Notes: a model not told the origin generated them from the sequence alone. DNA of 64,000 nucleotides from Micropterix aruncella (GCA_944548615.1 OX155960.1:35649790-35713789); one strand, 5' to 3'. Shown: positions 1 to 12,445, counted from the stretch's first letter. Translations and numbers: made by a program.

Positions 1-1337
1 AAAGTATTATGAACGCGCAAAAAAAATCGATATGAAGACGGAAATATCCATTAAGACCATTTCCAGATTAAAGTCTCTCTGTGAGCCTGTGTGTCTGTGT
101 GTATGTGTGTGTCTGTGTGTGCGTATTCCTTCACGATGGCGCCCAAACGCTTCAACCGATTTAGCTAAAATTCGGCATGCAAGCATCATTTCGTCATGGC
201 AAGAGTTGAAATGAATTTGGTTGAAATCGGTCCGCTAGTCATGCTTCAATATTGAAATATTGCAGTTCGAGACTTGAAATTTGGTACACATATGCCTTGT
301 TGGACCGAAATCTCGTTGTAAAATATCTCGTATACAAGCAAGGCACATAGTATTTAAAGTCTGCCATATTTAAGAAAATACTACATATAATGGAAATGTA
401 TCATTTTAATACCACGGAAATACTACAAAACTAATACAAATATGCTACGCGCCAGGCGATTACAAAGGTAGGTATTTGTGCGTAGGTAAATTTGCCAATT
501 TAGTATGCGCAGTTATTTACAGACAACCTGTCTCCGAGAATTTAGTTATACCCGCGGTTCGTTCGAGCTGTCAATCGACTTTTTCAATGTTAATGTCCTT
601 ATCTTGTGCTTTTCAAATATCATCTCCGTAAATTTAGTAATATTTGTATCTACGGCTTCGATTGAGCTGGAAATCGGCATTTTTATGAAATTAACATTCA
701 AATGAAATCAGTCCTTGACTACATGCCGAGAAAGTCTTAAGGTGACCCAACCGATTTTTTGAGCTCACTGACACCCACGAATGATTAGTACCAAACAAGT
801 ACTGAGTTTGGTTACTAATCCGAGATCGGTCGATAGGGTGGCGCTGCTTGCTTACAACGAGTAGGTTTCGAACGAATACGATTCAATACAACTACTTCCT
901 TTCGATACTTAATTAAATTAAATTAAATGTGTATTGGTACCAATTGTACTCGTATTGAATCAAAAGTATCGATTAAGTACTCGCATTTAATTTAATCCAA
1001 TCAATTCTTGTTTAACGCGACTGGACCAATACACTGTTGTCAAATTCAGCTACAGCCGCCCCGCCCCTTGATTGTAACGATTTGAAGCGTCACTCGGAAG
1101 TTGTCGCGGAAACCAATCGAAGTTCATAATTTGCCAAAGATGGCGCTTCCGCTTCGTCGCAGGAATAAATTTCGCGGAGCGCCGAACGGTGGCGGCGCGG
1201 CGGCGCGCCTTCGTGCCCGCGTCGCAGCGCTTCCATTTCCTGGTAAACTTTCCACATTCGCGTCTCCTGGTCAATGCTTTTATGTCATCGATTTTACGCC
1301 CCCAGTGGGGTTTAGCTCCGCCACTTATTTTATCTCA
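1..1337. other. AT-rich non-coding stretch with GT-rich microsatellite
   Basis: No gene is visible. Positions 88-122 are an imperfect GT/CTGT microsatellite. At 840-1010 there are A+T-rich TTAAA runs and repeated GATTCAATAC/GTATTGAATC words that could pair. From about 1050 the base composition turns GC-rich as the window enters decayed mobile-element sequence. Short open frames here are not supported by composition or recognisable motifs. Confidence 0.5.
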
Positions 1338-1346
1338 TTTCAACTT

Positions 1347-1511
1347 CCACCTTGGAGACCTCATCTGAAAAATACTAAGATGCCGCTCATTAACTCCTCC
1401 TACCGAAATCTTAGAGCAGGGGGGTGTTTTCAACTACAACGGGCGAACCCGCCACTCCAGGAAGGTATAAACATGATCTTTATCTCAACCTGGAGTAAAA
1501 TGTAGAGACTT
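1347..1511 (+). repeat. Direct repeat copy 1 (element A-related 5' region)
   Basis: This ~165 bp stretch recurs at 1875-2043 with high similarity. Both begin CCACCTTGGAGACCTC, both carry the CAACTACAACGGGCGAACCC core that starts element A copies elsewhere in the window, and both end in ATGTAGAGACTT. It looks like the 5' part of a divergent element A subfamily with an added leader. The segment between the two copies holds a decayed retrotransposon coding fragment in the opposite orientation. Confidence 0.7.
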
Positions 1512-1564
1512 CTAAACAATGTGGTAGTTGAAATATCCCATTTCAACTTCCACCTTAAAGAGTA

Positions 1565-1874
1565 GTAGTAGTAGTAGGTAGAGTGGGGGGCTTGTTTCCA
1601 GCCCTTGGTGTCACCTAGATCTGTAAGGTCTTTTGTAACTGCCCACTATGTGGTTAGGTCAGTGGTCAGCTAGTAGCTCGGTAATTCTTACCAGTCCAAG
1701 TAGATCACTGACCTTCAAGTTGGGCAGATTGCTGGGTTCGAGAAAGGCTCGTCCCAGTAAACTGTGTCTCTTGGCGGCGAGCCCTGGACAGCGACCAACA
1801 CAATGTGTAAGCTGTCTTCAGGTTCCTCGCCACATATTCGGCAGTCCTTGCTCTCGGTCAAGCCAAGGTTGAAG
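1565..1874 (-). pseudogene. Decayed C-terminal fragment of a non-LTR retrotransposon ORF2
   Basis: On the minus strand the translation shows CRICGEEPEDSLHIVL followed, across frame changes, by a stretch like RRDTVLLG. This resembles the Cys-rich C-terminus after the RNase H region of Jockey/R1-type ORF2 proteins, where a C-x2-C-x-E-x2-E-x2-H-hydrophobic pattern is usual. Several stops and shifts break it and no RT core remains. Family assignment rests only on this motif. Confidence 0.45.
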
Positions 1875-2043
1875 CCACCTTGGAGACCTCATCTGAAAAA
1901 TACTAAGATGCCTCTTATTACCCCCATCCCCTACCTAGATTTTAGAGCACAGGAGTGTTATAAACTACAACGGGCGAACCCGCCACCCCCAGGGAGGTAT
2001 AAACATGATCTTTATTTCAACCTGAGATGAAATGTAGAGACTT
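1875..2043 (+). repeat. Direct repeat copy 2 (start of divergent element A copy)
   Basis: Second copy of the 165 bp repeat seen at 1347-1511, offset by about 528 bp. Here it runs on without a break into the rest of a divergent element A copy, so it probably marks the true 5' part of that subfamily. Confidence 0.7.
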
Positions 2044-2530
2044 AGGGAAGAAGACAGTCCACCATCTGTTTGGCCAACTAGCCCGTCAGATCCCAATGCC
2101 TTACTAGGTGGCGCTAAGTAGTTGACCCACTACCAGTTATGGCCGAACTTCTCCGTCCTCCCGGCTGGTTGTGGGTCTGAAGTTGCTTGCGCGGGCTCTA
2201 CCTGACGTTTAGTCTGGGGTAATTAAGTTTTAATTTATTACTAACCATGGCGTCCTTTGCCTGTATCTTCACTTGGGATCGAGTGGCCAGTTAGTCGTTT
2301 CAAGAGTGGCTGTCATTAGGTCAACATCTACCCCCGCTGCTTAGGAAACCGTATGTAGTTTCCACTTCTCCAGGCATTCGCCGGAGTGCACAGTCGATTG
2401 GCTGACGCCGCATGGTGCGCAAACCGCCTAGTAGCGCCCGAAGGGCATCTCCTAGGGGAAACTGATCCACCAGCCGTAGTCTGGGACATAGAGTCCTTAC
2501 CGGGTAGACCTTCATTCGAGAAGGCTACAG
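1960..2530 (+). mobile_element. Element A, divergent copy
   Basis: The order of conserved words matches the full-length copies at 7006-7711 and 12997-13676: CAACTACAACGGGCGAACCC, then AGCCCGTCAGA..CC..TGCCTTAC, then a CCCCCGCT..TAGGAAAC block, then GTGCACAGTCGATTGGCTG and CCTAGGGGA. The last ~110 bp, ending GGGCCCATTAGCTCCC in other copies, is missing or diverged. It is GC-rich against AT-rich surroundings. No coding frame is conserved between copies, so the element is treated as non-coding. Confidence 0.65.
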
Positions 2531-3845
2531 GATAGGAGCTGAACCGTCATGTTTTAAAATAAGCAGTTTCAGTTCTTATACATCTTTCATATACACATGC
2601 TTTGTTCATATACATATTAATAAGCAGTTTAAATGTCCATATTAGAACAGGCTATAGCCTAGTTAGAAGACATTAGGATCACTGGCGACAGTTATCATAG
2701 TACAAGTTTCATAGTACAAGTTTTTTGCTATTGGATTTTTCTCTATAATAATATATTTATACATGTTTATATCACTGTAAATTACTGCGATACAATCGAA
2801 TCAAATAAATAAATAATTGCATTAATATATAAGTCATTTTCAGATCTCGTCTAATTAATTAAACTATATATATATATATCATTCCTACCGTATGTGTCTC
2901 TTTATCATTATTCTAAGCTATTTTATTTCTAGGACTGGTGTAATGTCTTGGCGATAACACGTGGCAACTCTCTGGCAGTTCATTTCGATTGTTTGATTTT
3001 AATTGCTAGAATTACCCTAACAATCTATACTTCTAAATTATACTGCCAAAACATAGTCACAGCATCGACTAAAATACAATTAAACACCGAGGCAGACAAC
3101 TAGTTCTAACTCTAAGTAGCAATTTCCTCCTAGCACGCACTTAATGCCGAGCGGGCTTTGATGCTACTATGTATATTTGTCGCGACGCGACCCCTTTAAA
3201 TATCATGAACAGAATTAAAGCCAAAACAGAGCCGAGGCTAAAGCAATTAGCGTAAACAACTTTCAAGCAGCTGATAGGCTATAGAATGAGTTCACAGCGG
3301 ATAGAAAATTAAATATCGTATTTCAGGTCGGATAATTTTATTCGAGCCTCATTATTCCGTCGATTATTCATTACGCCCGTTTACTTTCCAGCAATTATAG
3401 CCTTTGCTATTTATATATTGAAATTTTATGATAGCGTTACGTCAAATTGTATATTAGAAATGAAATGGATGCGTATAAATTTGAAATTGAAATTGAAACG
3501 TAGCTGGCAGATTGCAAATATATGAGCCTTGAGCTGGCGGCTGAGAAGTCACTAGAATCCGGCATGTTTTTTAGTAATAAGATGCTAAACTAGAGGTTAT
3601 TTACCTGCGTATATGTTTTTGCATGTACCTTAATACCATTTTTTTTCAAGAATGAGTGCATTTAAATTTATTTATTTAATTATTTATTTAAAGATTATTT
3701 ACTATCAAACATCGATTTTACTTACAAAAATAACAGGAACCGAATGGCAAAACTTTAACCTTTTGCTTATTTGATGCTGTCACCTAACTGGGACTAGCCC
3801 GTTCTAGGGTTAACAGAACCCTAATATCACAATAAATTATGTAAA
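2531..3845. other. AT-rich stretch without recognisable genes
   Basis: I see no exon, RNA gene or intact element. A short TA run lies near 2866-2878 and ATTTA-rich low-complexity sequence near 3660-3690. It may be intron or intergenic DNA of the collagen locus or older decayed repeats. Confidence 0.5.
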
Positions 3846-3849
3846 AGTT

Positions 3850-4740
3850 TTGAAAGACACGACGCCCGACGAAATCATCGACGGGCTAATCGCCAGGGGG
3901 AGGGGGGGGCACTGATCTTCGTCGTCCTCCGGAAGACCGATCGTTGGCGCGGGGTCCTTCAGCTCCCAGACCTGCACTATTTAGAGGTCACCGTCGAGGG
4001 GTTCGAATGGGAGGAAAGGCCCCAAACAATGTCACCCCTGCCAAAAGTTCCGGCACAGCAGCCACAATTGCCACCGGCCGCAAGTGTTCGTCTACTGCGG
4101 CGAGGCCGAAACGAGGATGACTGCCCGAGGCAGAATACCGTCCGGGCAACCTGCGACAACTGCGGCCTCTAACGTTCCGCATATAACCGGCGCGGTGGTG
4201 TTCCAGCTACTTGGCAGAATTACGCCAATCAACACGACAACAGCAAGGCGGCCCCGCGAGCATCATCGCGAAGAGCCGTACCGCGTGTCTCGACCGCCGC
4301 GCCAGCTTACCACCGCCTCACAGCCGCAGCGGCTCGCACCAAAACCGGTGCAGCCAGGAGGCATCTCTCGTGGAGACAAAGCAACCAGCTGTAGAGAGGA
4401 AAACAAATTGGTGGCGATCGAAACAGCCAATGAAATCGCCTGGAAAACAAGAGGAAATAGAATTCGTCGCGAATGTGACCACCCCGCCTACCTGCGCCCA
4501 ACCAGCCGTAGCGAGGGTGACCACACAGCCCCTCACCCCTCACATGCACCGCAGCATTGAAGTGAAGGAGATCCGAATGTCGGTAGCGCACCTTCTGGCC
4601 TTTGTAAAGAAGGTGCAAACAAGCCCTGCGTATGCCGACGCCATACTGGCTAGTTACATCCGATTCGGAGATCTTCATCCTGCCGAATACCGCAATAGCA
4701 CTCTGAATCCTACCACAGGGCGCTCTGCCCTGTGAGGCCA
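3850..4740 (+). pseudogene. Decayed gag-like (ORF1) remnant of a non-LTR retrotransposon
   Basis: This GC-rich island has no intact ORF, but + strand frames joined by shifts read like an insect Jockey-type ORF1. There is KDTTPDEIIDGLI (the TPEEI..L type motif), then LRKTDRWRGVLQLPDLHYLE, then scattered Cys-knuckle remnants including TCDNCG and AYNRRGG. A C-terminal Pro/Lys/Gln-rich stretch follows. Overlapping long frames on both strands are by-products of the GC-rich composition. The fragment ends just before a (TA)n array. Assignment is by motif memory and is moderate at best. Confidence 0.45.
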
Positions 4741-4872
4741 CATCCTGAAAGCCGGGACAATGGGCCTGGTTCACGAGATGCCTCACGAAATAGTAAAAAT
4801 ACCAAGTGGAAGACGTCACAGGCCTGATAACAGGGCTCGTCGACTGAAATACGACTAGACCGACAGGCGAAG

Positions 4873-6030
<1,158 letters not shown>

Positions 6031-6034
6031 CCCG

Positions 6035-6420
6035 GTTGAAGTTGCGGGATCAGTCAATTTCCTCAGACTACTCCTGGATGAAAATATGTCCTGAAATTGA
6101 CATATAGAGCATACTAACTCCAAACTGTCGTCAGACTGCTATGCTCTATTACGCTAGATCTGAGGTCTTATCAGCCTATTAAGCGCTAGTTAGATCACAT
6201 ATGCGCTATAGTATTCTTCTATGGGGTACAACGTACATCAAATGCGTATTAACTAAATAAAAGAGTCACACGTGCGATAATGGGCGCTGGTAAACAGCAG
6301 CCACGTCGTGAACCCGTCTAAAAACTAGGGATTTTGACCATGTATGAAATTTTTGCTCAAGAAGCTATCTGATTAAAAACTACATGTATGCGCATAACGA
6401 CATGTTAAATACTTTGGAAA
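6035..6420 (+). pseudogene. Heavily decayed reverse transcriptase C-terminal remnant
   Basis: Translation of the + strand across several stops reads VAGSVNFLRLLLDENMS, later RAIMGAG and then a tail ending in KNYMYAHN. These correspond in order to the FLG-x-lD, HLRYGI-x-FWG, QKRA-R-I-GA and lFk-x-L-x-IlT segments downstream of the RT core in Jockey/CR1-like elements. No catalytic motif survives. The remnant is only recognisable by the spacing of conserved words. Confidence 0.55.
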
Positions 6421-6990
6421 CAACACTGTACTGTAATTTAATGTACAACAACGTAATGTAATATACTATTTTTTTATTGCGGCGGCCGCCGTATGATTAG
6501 TTACCTCATCGAGTTATAGGAAAATACCGCTTTCCATGATAAGTACACCTCAAATAGGTAAGAAAAACCTTGCTCTTCTGGGACCCAACTTGGGGGGTTT
6601 TTCGTAGCGAATAGATAAATGGTTTACTCTACAATCATTTTACCATATGCTATTACAGAACGAAACCTTTGTGCTGGCTTTAGAGTCAATTAATAGTTTA
6701 AAAATCCATGTCGGCCGAGCCCGATGTTGAAGAGCTCTGTAGTCTAACCATTTTTAGGGGTCGAATCGGGAGGCCATTTTACCACATCGAGTAACAGGAT
6801 GAAACCATGTTCGCATAGTAGCTAAAATGATACTGTTTAAATATAAATTTGTCTGCCAGCTCGCAACCTGGTAGTTTTAACCTTCCAACCAATTTTGTTA
6901 GTAGGTTGTCAGTGGCTTGGGAATTTGGTGCATTTGCAAAAAAAGCAAACAGCTTCAAGATTTTTATTTACATTTTTTGACTGAAAAACT
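6421..6990. other. Non-coding stretch before element A copy
   Basis: AT-rich with a short GC-rich palindrome around 6479-6491 (CGGCGGCCGCCG). No gene is seen. It ends at the 15 bp target duplication of the element A insertion. Confidence 0.5.
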
Positions 6991-7005
6991 ATATTTTACT
7001 AGACA

Positions 7006-7711
7006 GTAGGTCGGTGTCGACTACAGCGGGCGAACCCGTCACCCCAGGCAGGTATAACGATATGTGATTGTTCAATTAGCCGTGGCATGAACGTAGAAAA
7101 CTTAAAGACAAGACAATCTACTATCTCGCTCCGCCAACAAGCCCGTCAGAGGCCAACGCCTTACGGTGAGGTGCCGGGAAAGGTAACCAGCGGGCATCCT
7201 CGCCCCTTGGCTACCAGTTTGGAAGGATATCTCCGTCTGGAATTAACCTTCAGGATACCTCCTACCTCCTGACTGGTTACAGAATCGAGGTCGCTAGCGC
7301 GGTCCTCTCTCTAATGAAGCGGTGATTCGTTGTCAACCGCATCTATAGCGGATCACGGCATCCTTTGCCCGGCTCATTCACTCGGAATCGGGTAGCCGAA
7401 TGGTTATTTCAAGAGCAATTGCCATAAAGTTAACAACCACCCCCGCTCTATAGGAAACATTACTGTTGCCAGACTCCCCCGGCTGTTAGTCGGAGTGCAC
7501 AATCGATTGGCTGACGCCGCACGGTGCGCAAACCTTCCAGGAGCGCCTGAAGGTTGACTCCTAGGGGAGAATGGCCCTCAGGTCAGCGTCCTACTTTGGC
7601 TCTCCCTTCTGTACGGAGGCCGCCGAATGGGTGTTAACCCTTGAGTATGACCGACCCTAAACGAATGGGTCTTCGTGGCCAATTCCAACAGGGCCCATTG
7701 GCTCCCGAATA
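7006..7711 (+). mobile_element. Element A, full-length copy with 15 bp target duplication
   Basis: The 706 bp insert is flanked by identical 15-mers ATATTTTACTAGACA at 6991-7005 and 7712-7726, so its ends are well defined. It begins near GGTCGGTGTCGACTACAGCG, has a conserved small hairpin CGGGCGAACCCG, and ends GGGCCCATTGGCTCCC plus a few bases. Another full copy (12997-13676, minus) and partial copies (1960, 8437, 27650, 60043) share the same order of words. No ORF is conserved and there is no poly-A tail. Long, variable-length duplications (12 and 15 bp) point to target-primed retroposition, so it is probably a SINE-like or LINE-derived non-autonomous retroposon. I do not recognise a named family. 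Confidence 0.8.
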
Positions 7712-7726
7712 ATATTTTACTAGACA

Positions 7727-8436
7727 AAATTAGTTTTATAAACGAGTGCCATCTCGATTGCTATTTTTTACGTTAGTTGGAAATAAAACAAACTTATATC
7801 GCCCTCTTCTCGCTGCCAAAGAATATTTTTTTTATACATATTTATAAAATATGGCATTGTTTTTGAGAAATTACATGTGCAGCCTACGAATTGCACTTGT
7901 TGTTTTAATTTATATTCCATTTATGTAAGACCACTCACACTGGACTTTTTTACGATTGGTTGACGTTTGTTTCGATTTGAATCTACCGATCCAGTTACGA
8001 ATTGGCCTGCGAATCGTGGAATTATATGTGAAAGGTGTCGAAATTGAGTAACGTCAGTCGACGAAAGCTGGGGAATCGGATCAACTGCTGTTGCCATGCC
8101 TCTCGCAACCTCCGGGCTCGGAAACAATCCATATCTGAATATGCTTTGTGAGGAGACTCACAATAGCGTTAGAGACGTACACAAAATTGACAACACGTCG
8201 ACTATTATGATAATGGGTTTTAGCATAGATAGAGGAATATAATAGAATGTCGATTACCTAAGCCGTAATTAAATATTCAATATAAAAAAATAATAACCGA
8301 ACATTTATAAAGCCTATTTTATCTAAGGCATGTTCCAAAAGCAAAAGTTTCCATTATTACAGTAATCCAATGATGATATATGTTTTATAAAAAAATACGT
8401 TGGTAAGATATATACAGTATATATGAGTTACTTTTT
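7727..8436. other. Non-coding stretch
   Basis: AT-rich DNA between two element A copies. No gene, RNA or terminal repeats were recognised. The minus frame at 7921-8127 has no supporting motif. Confidence 0.5.
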
Positions 8437-8579
8437 GAGAATCTGGCCTACAGTCCAGAGTCCTACCCGGGCTCGCACTTCTGCGTGGAGGCCGCCGGAT
8501 GGGTGTTGACCAGTGAGTTTGACTGACCCTGAACACATAGGTCTTAGTGGCCAAACTGCAACAGGGCCCATTAGCTCCC
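8437..8579 (+). mobile_element. Element A, 5'-truncated copy (3' end only)
   Basis: Matches the last ~140 bp of element A: TCCTACCCGGGCTCGCAC, GTGGAGGCCGCCGGATGGGT, then the shared terminus GGGCCCATTAGCTCCC. Loss of everything 5' while keeping the exact 3' end is the usual outcome of incomplete reverse transcription and supports retroposition of this family. No clear target duplication was identified. Confidence 0.7.
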
Positions 8580-8633
8580 CAACATGGGCTAATAATTTAT
8601 GTTAATATAATAATATTGTTTACTTGAATAGAA

Positions 8634-8780
8634 ATGAGCGCCACTCAGCCTACGTCTATCCCTGCTTCAAAGGAATCGGAAACGCGTAAGTGTAAAGGCT
8701 TGATGCCGAGAATCAAGGTCCTCGTCGAACCAAGGGAAGTTCGTCCTCTGTATAAGGATATCAACTATCTCAATCAGTGA
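8634..8780 (+). other. Short open stretch of unknown nature
   Basis: An ATG-started frame of 48 codons begins MSATQPTSIPASKESETRK and ends at a TGA. It is mildly GC-richer than its flanks and polar. No family is recognised. It could be a decayed element fragment as easily as a small coding exon. Just downstream an 18 bp unit (ATACGCAGTAGAAAACTA) is repeated twice. Confidence 0.2.
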
Positions 8781-10012
8781 GGCGTGAAAAACACTCTTGC
8801 CAAAAATGACGCGTACGTGGCGAACGGAAATGAGATACGCAGTAGAAAACTATACGCAGTAGAAAACTATACACGGTAAAACGTCAAATATGTTATTATA
8901 AACATACCTAGAGTACAACAATAATAAAATATAAACACAATATACACCGTGCAATTTTTATTAGCGGCATCCTTGAAAGAATCAATATAAGTAATAATAC
9001 AAATTAAAACTTTTTTATTGTAAATTTGAACAACCTCATTTGAGAATAAAAGTTTGACAAGCGTTGAGTGCACTGCGCCACCTAACAAAATTTAAAATAT
9101 CGCGAATAATCAATATTCGCGATGTTTTACTCACCGCTAGATTTTTTATACTATTTTTCTGAAAATTTAAATTTCCAAATTTAAAAAAAATACCAATTTC
9201 AAGGATGTTGTTAATAAAAAAAACATGGTCTTTGACGATAGCAAAGCCAACGATGTTTTAAATATATTACATTTTTTATATTATTAAGGAATACAAAATA
9301 CACAGAAACTATGCTATACACAGAAACAAAATATGCTTTTAAGCAGTAGCAAAGAAAACAGAAAAGCCAATATTAATTACCCAATATGAAGTAAGGGCGA
9401 GATGGCTTACCAGTTAAAACGATGACAAAGACAGTGATTAAATATCGGGTAATGTTACAAAATATCTGGCAAATTATTATTAGTTTCAGCGTTTATAATA
9501 TAATTTCTTAGTGCATATCATAATTAGTTACATCCCCATTTTTCTCTAATTTATTACACATACTTAGCCTAGAAAGACTACATTCACAGCGTTTAGAATT
9601 AAATCAAAATCCTTCATAATTCCTCCCCCCCCCCCTCCCTTATGATATTAGGGGTTTAATTTATCCAAACCATCGAACCCGTATTTTTTTATATTTTTGT
9701 TTTTTTTTATATTTCATCCGATTCTCCAATTCTATCTGCGTCAAATTAAAAAAAAATGGGGTAAAATTTTACAAAACCTTCGACAACATATTATTTTTTT
9801 TTTGATATTAGTATTTGATTTGTTTAAAATTTGAAGCCACCAGGTCCTGCTGTTTTGGTTGTGACTTAATAGATGCCTCATCTATCCAGGCAAAGCCTAA
9901 ATAGTCAGTCAGACAATTAGTGAGTCAATAAGTACTTTGATTATTATATCAGCTTTTTATAATATTGTCTCTTGAACCTATTATTCTACTGTCGTGGCGT
10001 GTTTTCGACATT
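8781..10012. other. AT-rich stretch with one short hairpin
   Basis: No gene is visible. At 9099-9123 there is a 10 bp stem (ATCGCGAATA / TATTCGCGAT) around a 5-base loop. A C-rich run lies at 9624-9640 and poly-A/T runs are frequent. Confidence 0.5.
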
Positions 10013-10328
10013 GGGCTCGATTGCGTTTCTCTTGAAATAAAATCGGAAATTAGTTCGTGTGAACGAGACAGAGCAGTACGTCAGAGCGGAATGTTAAATA
10101 AACGGTTGTCACTTTTCGGATTAAAACTACCCACCGAACATAAAGCAGCTAACTCTAACACCGCACTAAATGTGTATAAACTTATCCAGGCGACTATAAG
10201 TTCGACAGGTAGTTTTGGTGCGACAAATCGACGACAGTTCATTTCATATCCCATTCTTACGTATTGCTCTGTCTCGTTCGGTTGAAATAAGCTCCAATTT
10301 TAGTTCACGAAGATACGCAATCGGGCCC
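10013..10328. mobile_element. Foldback MITE, copy 1 (GGGCYCGATTGCGT ends)
   Basis: A 316 bp element starts GGGCTCGATTGCGTTTCT and ends with the inverted ACGCAATCGGGCCC. Similarity between the arms continues inward for about 80 bp, including AACGAGACAGAGCAGTACGT against its complement, so the whole element could fold into a hairpin. A second copy lies at 21375-21683. The open frame 9965-10285 is not coding. Short GGGC-type ends suggest a PIF/Harbinger-like MITE, but the 3 bp duplication is not clean here. Confidence 0.8.
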
Positions 10329-10944
10329 TTTGTACCTACTGATATTCATATACAGTTTGGACACACTTAAAATATTCCACCGACCATTTTATGCGATTAA
10401 TAGTAATTAAGCTTTGTTATACCGATTTTAACTGATTTATGATTTTTCTACTTTATGATTTTTCTTAAAATTTCAGATTATTTAGATAATTTAGCAGTGA
10501 TTGATAGCCATAATGTTGTTGTTTATTGTAATGTAAGCAGCCAAACGAACGCAAATGCATAGACACTTGACATTGCTACTTGATGGCAAAAGTAAATTCG
10601 TTTAAATATCCATGGATAACTTGCGAAGGAGCGCTATCTTCAATTTAAATATATCAACCAGTTTCTATCTATTCTCGTTGTCGTGTGGGTGCATGATACC
10701 TCACACCTTCAATGTTGTCGTTTCAGCGAACCGCCCGCTAAATGCATTAGGGTTGATAAATGACTCAAATCGGTTTACGTCCACATAAATGACATCACAT
10801 TTTTAAACATTTGTGTGATGCAAGGCACTGTGAAGACACAATATACATAGGTGATAGGATTAACTGCATAAATTTAGGTCATAAGAAAAGATTCTGAAAT
10901 CTGATAAATCAAATCAGTTTAAAATGGTTGCAAAGATTTTATTG
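10329..10944. other. Non-coding stretch
   Basis: AT-rich sequence with no gene, exon or terminal repeat recognised. Confidence 0.5.
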
Positions 10945-11016
10945 TTATAAATAGGATAGAAAACGAAGGGTGCTACAAATTTCACGCGGTAAATTCGTTT
11001 TCTATCCTATTTATAA
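10945..11016. repeat. Inverted repeat, 23 bp arms, TTCACGCGGTAAA family
   Basis: Arms 10945-10967 and 10994-11016 are perfect complements (TTATAAATAGGATAGAAAAC and three further bases) around a 26-base loop carrying TTCACGCGGTAAA. The same loop word with matching flanks (AATTCGTTTT...AAACAA.CGCG.TAGTCTT) recurs at 42009-42072, with weaker relatives at 27975-28014 and 44239-44355. It is likely a decayed MITE family. Confidence 0.7.
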
Positions 11017-11765
11017 TGTCAAACAATCGCGGTAGTCTTCGATTTTAGATTTTATTGTTTCTCAAAATATGTTCATGATAATTATTTGATAATTACATGA
11101 TAATTAAAAATTGTTTTACATGACAAACTTTCGCAATTCATAACAATCATTATAAAAAGCTGTTTGTTTAGTCATCTTAAGGGTTTCTTCATTAGCCTCT
11201 TGGAAAGCAATCACTGCTTAAAGGCTTTTAAATCATATGCGGATTCTAGAGTAATTCAATTAATTTGAATCCCCTATTATTGATATTGATAATTACATGA
11301 TAGTCAGTAATATTGATAGGAGGTTTAGATTAATAGAACCGGCCGGTGACGTCACACATATTTTCAAACGCATACAATAATGTCATATCATCTTTTCAAT
11401 ATATATTTTATTTTATTTTATTTTATTTTATTCTATTCTGGAACCAAACAGAACTACATACAATGCAATAAAAACCTATTTAAAAGTGACAAAAATCCAT
11501 TAATGTGATTCCGAATATAAAGTATACAAAATGAACGCAATATAATTTTATATTGTTTCCGCTTGAGAATGGGGGGAATCAGGATGGGAAGTGAGGTGAA
11601 AGGGAGAGACAAAATAGATAAAAATATATTATGTATGTATATAAATATATTTATATTTAATTTTAGGTATGATATATAGTTGTTATAATGAATATACTTG
11701 AGATAAAATTATGTCCTTGAACTAAATTAAATGAAATATAATATGTATAAATGTTTTGTGATCAT
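11017..11765. other. AT-rich stretch with (TTTTA)n
   Basis: No gene. A pentanucleotide (TTTTA)n run occupies about 11404-11437. It may be the tail of a minus-strand retrotransposon whose coding remnant starts at 11766, since such tails are common at non-LTR 3' ends. Confidence 0.5.
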
Positions 11766-12239
11766 CTAGATAGATTCTAGAAAATTTTTTATTGAGTTTT
11801 TATAAGAGGTTTTTGATGAGTGTAATATGTCCACACTTAAAAAGTCTGTATTATATCTATCACACGCTCTGTATAGAAATGCATTTTGAGATGCGTTGGT
11901 TTTCACCACAGGGAGATGAAATAGTCGATGCGATCGAACAGGGCGGGGAGGAACATAAAATTCAATGCGCTCCAAAATCGCGTTCGCATCGATGGAATTA
12001 TTTACCAACCCATGCAAGAATACGGCATCGATCAAGACTCTACGGCTCTCCAATGACATTAAATTATGGGCTTTTAATGATTCCTCATATATAAAACATA
12101 AGGTAATACAATGATTTACAACAGTATGTTTTGTTAATTTAAACGTGCGCAAATTGTGGAGAAATCGCGACAACGATATCTTACAATCAAACATTTGATC
12201 ATCTTGTTTGATTTTGAAACAGCTCCTTCCAACTTTCAA
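11766..12239 (-). pseudogene. Non-LTR retrotransposon RT, C-terminal fragment
   Basis: A minus-strand frame of 157 residues, of which the last ~105 are recognisable: SLESRRVLIDAVFLHGLVNN, then IEFYVPPRPVRSHRLFHLP and FLYRACDRYN. This is the typical order (LE-x-RR-x3-D-x3-L, I-x-F-x-VP-R-x-R, lyRaC-x2-YN) at the C-terminus of Jockey/CR1-like ORF2 proteins, and it ends at a natural stop. The RT catalytic core is absent, so this is a 5'-truncated copy. The first ~50 residues are not convincingly homologous. It lies ~0.4 kb upstream of another retrotransposon fragment on the opposite strand. Confidence 0.75.
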
Positions 12240-12409
12240 AATTTTGTTTATTGTATATTAATTAGTACGTGAAATGTATATATACTACCCAATCCTATAT
12301 TATAATGAGAACCAAAAAGAAATAATTTTAGTAAAATCTGTTACTCTGAGGAAATAATATCGCCTTGAACTAATTACAATTTCCCATGTATTTTTTGCTT
12401 TATGTAATA

Positions 12410-12445
12410 CTAGCGTCTACCCGTAGCTTCGCCGGCGTTAAAAAT
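12410..12445 (-). mobile_element. Possible Helitron 3' terminus
   Basis: Read on the minus strand, GCCGGCGAAGCTACGGGTAG leads to CTAG followed by T. Insect Helitrons commonly end in a GC-rich hairpin containing CGAAG, ~10 bases, CTAG, then the T of an A/T target. The hairpin is partly eroded and no matching 5' end was found to the right, so this is a tentative, decayed terminus. Confidence 0.4.

Noticed and set aside
1660..1690. GGTCAGCTAGT as a Helitron end
   Set aside because: No GC-rich hairpin precedes the CTAG, and the segment lies within minus-strand retrotransposon coding.
3995..4010. GGGTTCGAATGGG as a tRNA B box
   Set aside because: No A box, acceptor stem or cloverleaf could be placed around it; it lies in the gag-like remnant.
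4307..4819. 170-codon minus-strand frame in the GC-rich island
   Set aside because: Opposite strand to the gag-like remnant; no recognisable motif, and overlapping frames on both strands are expected from the composition.
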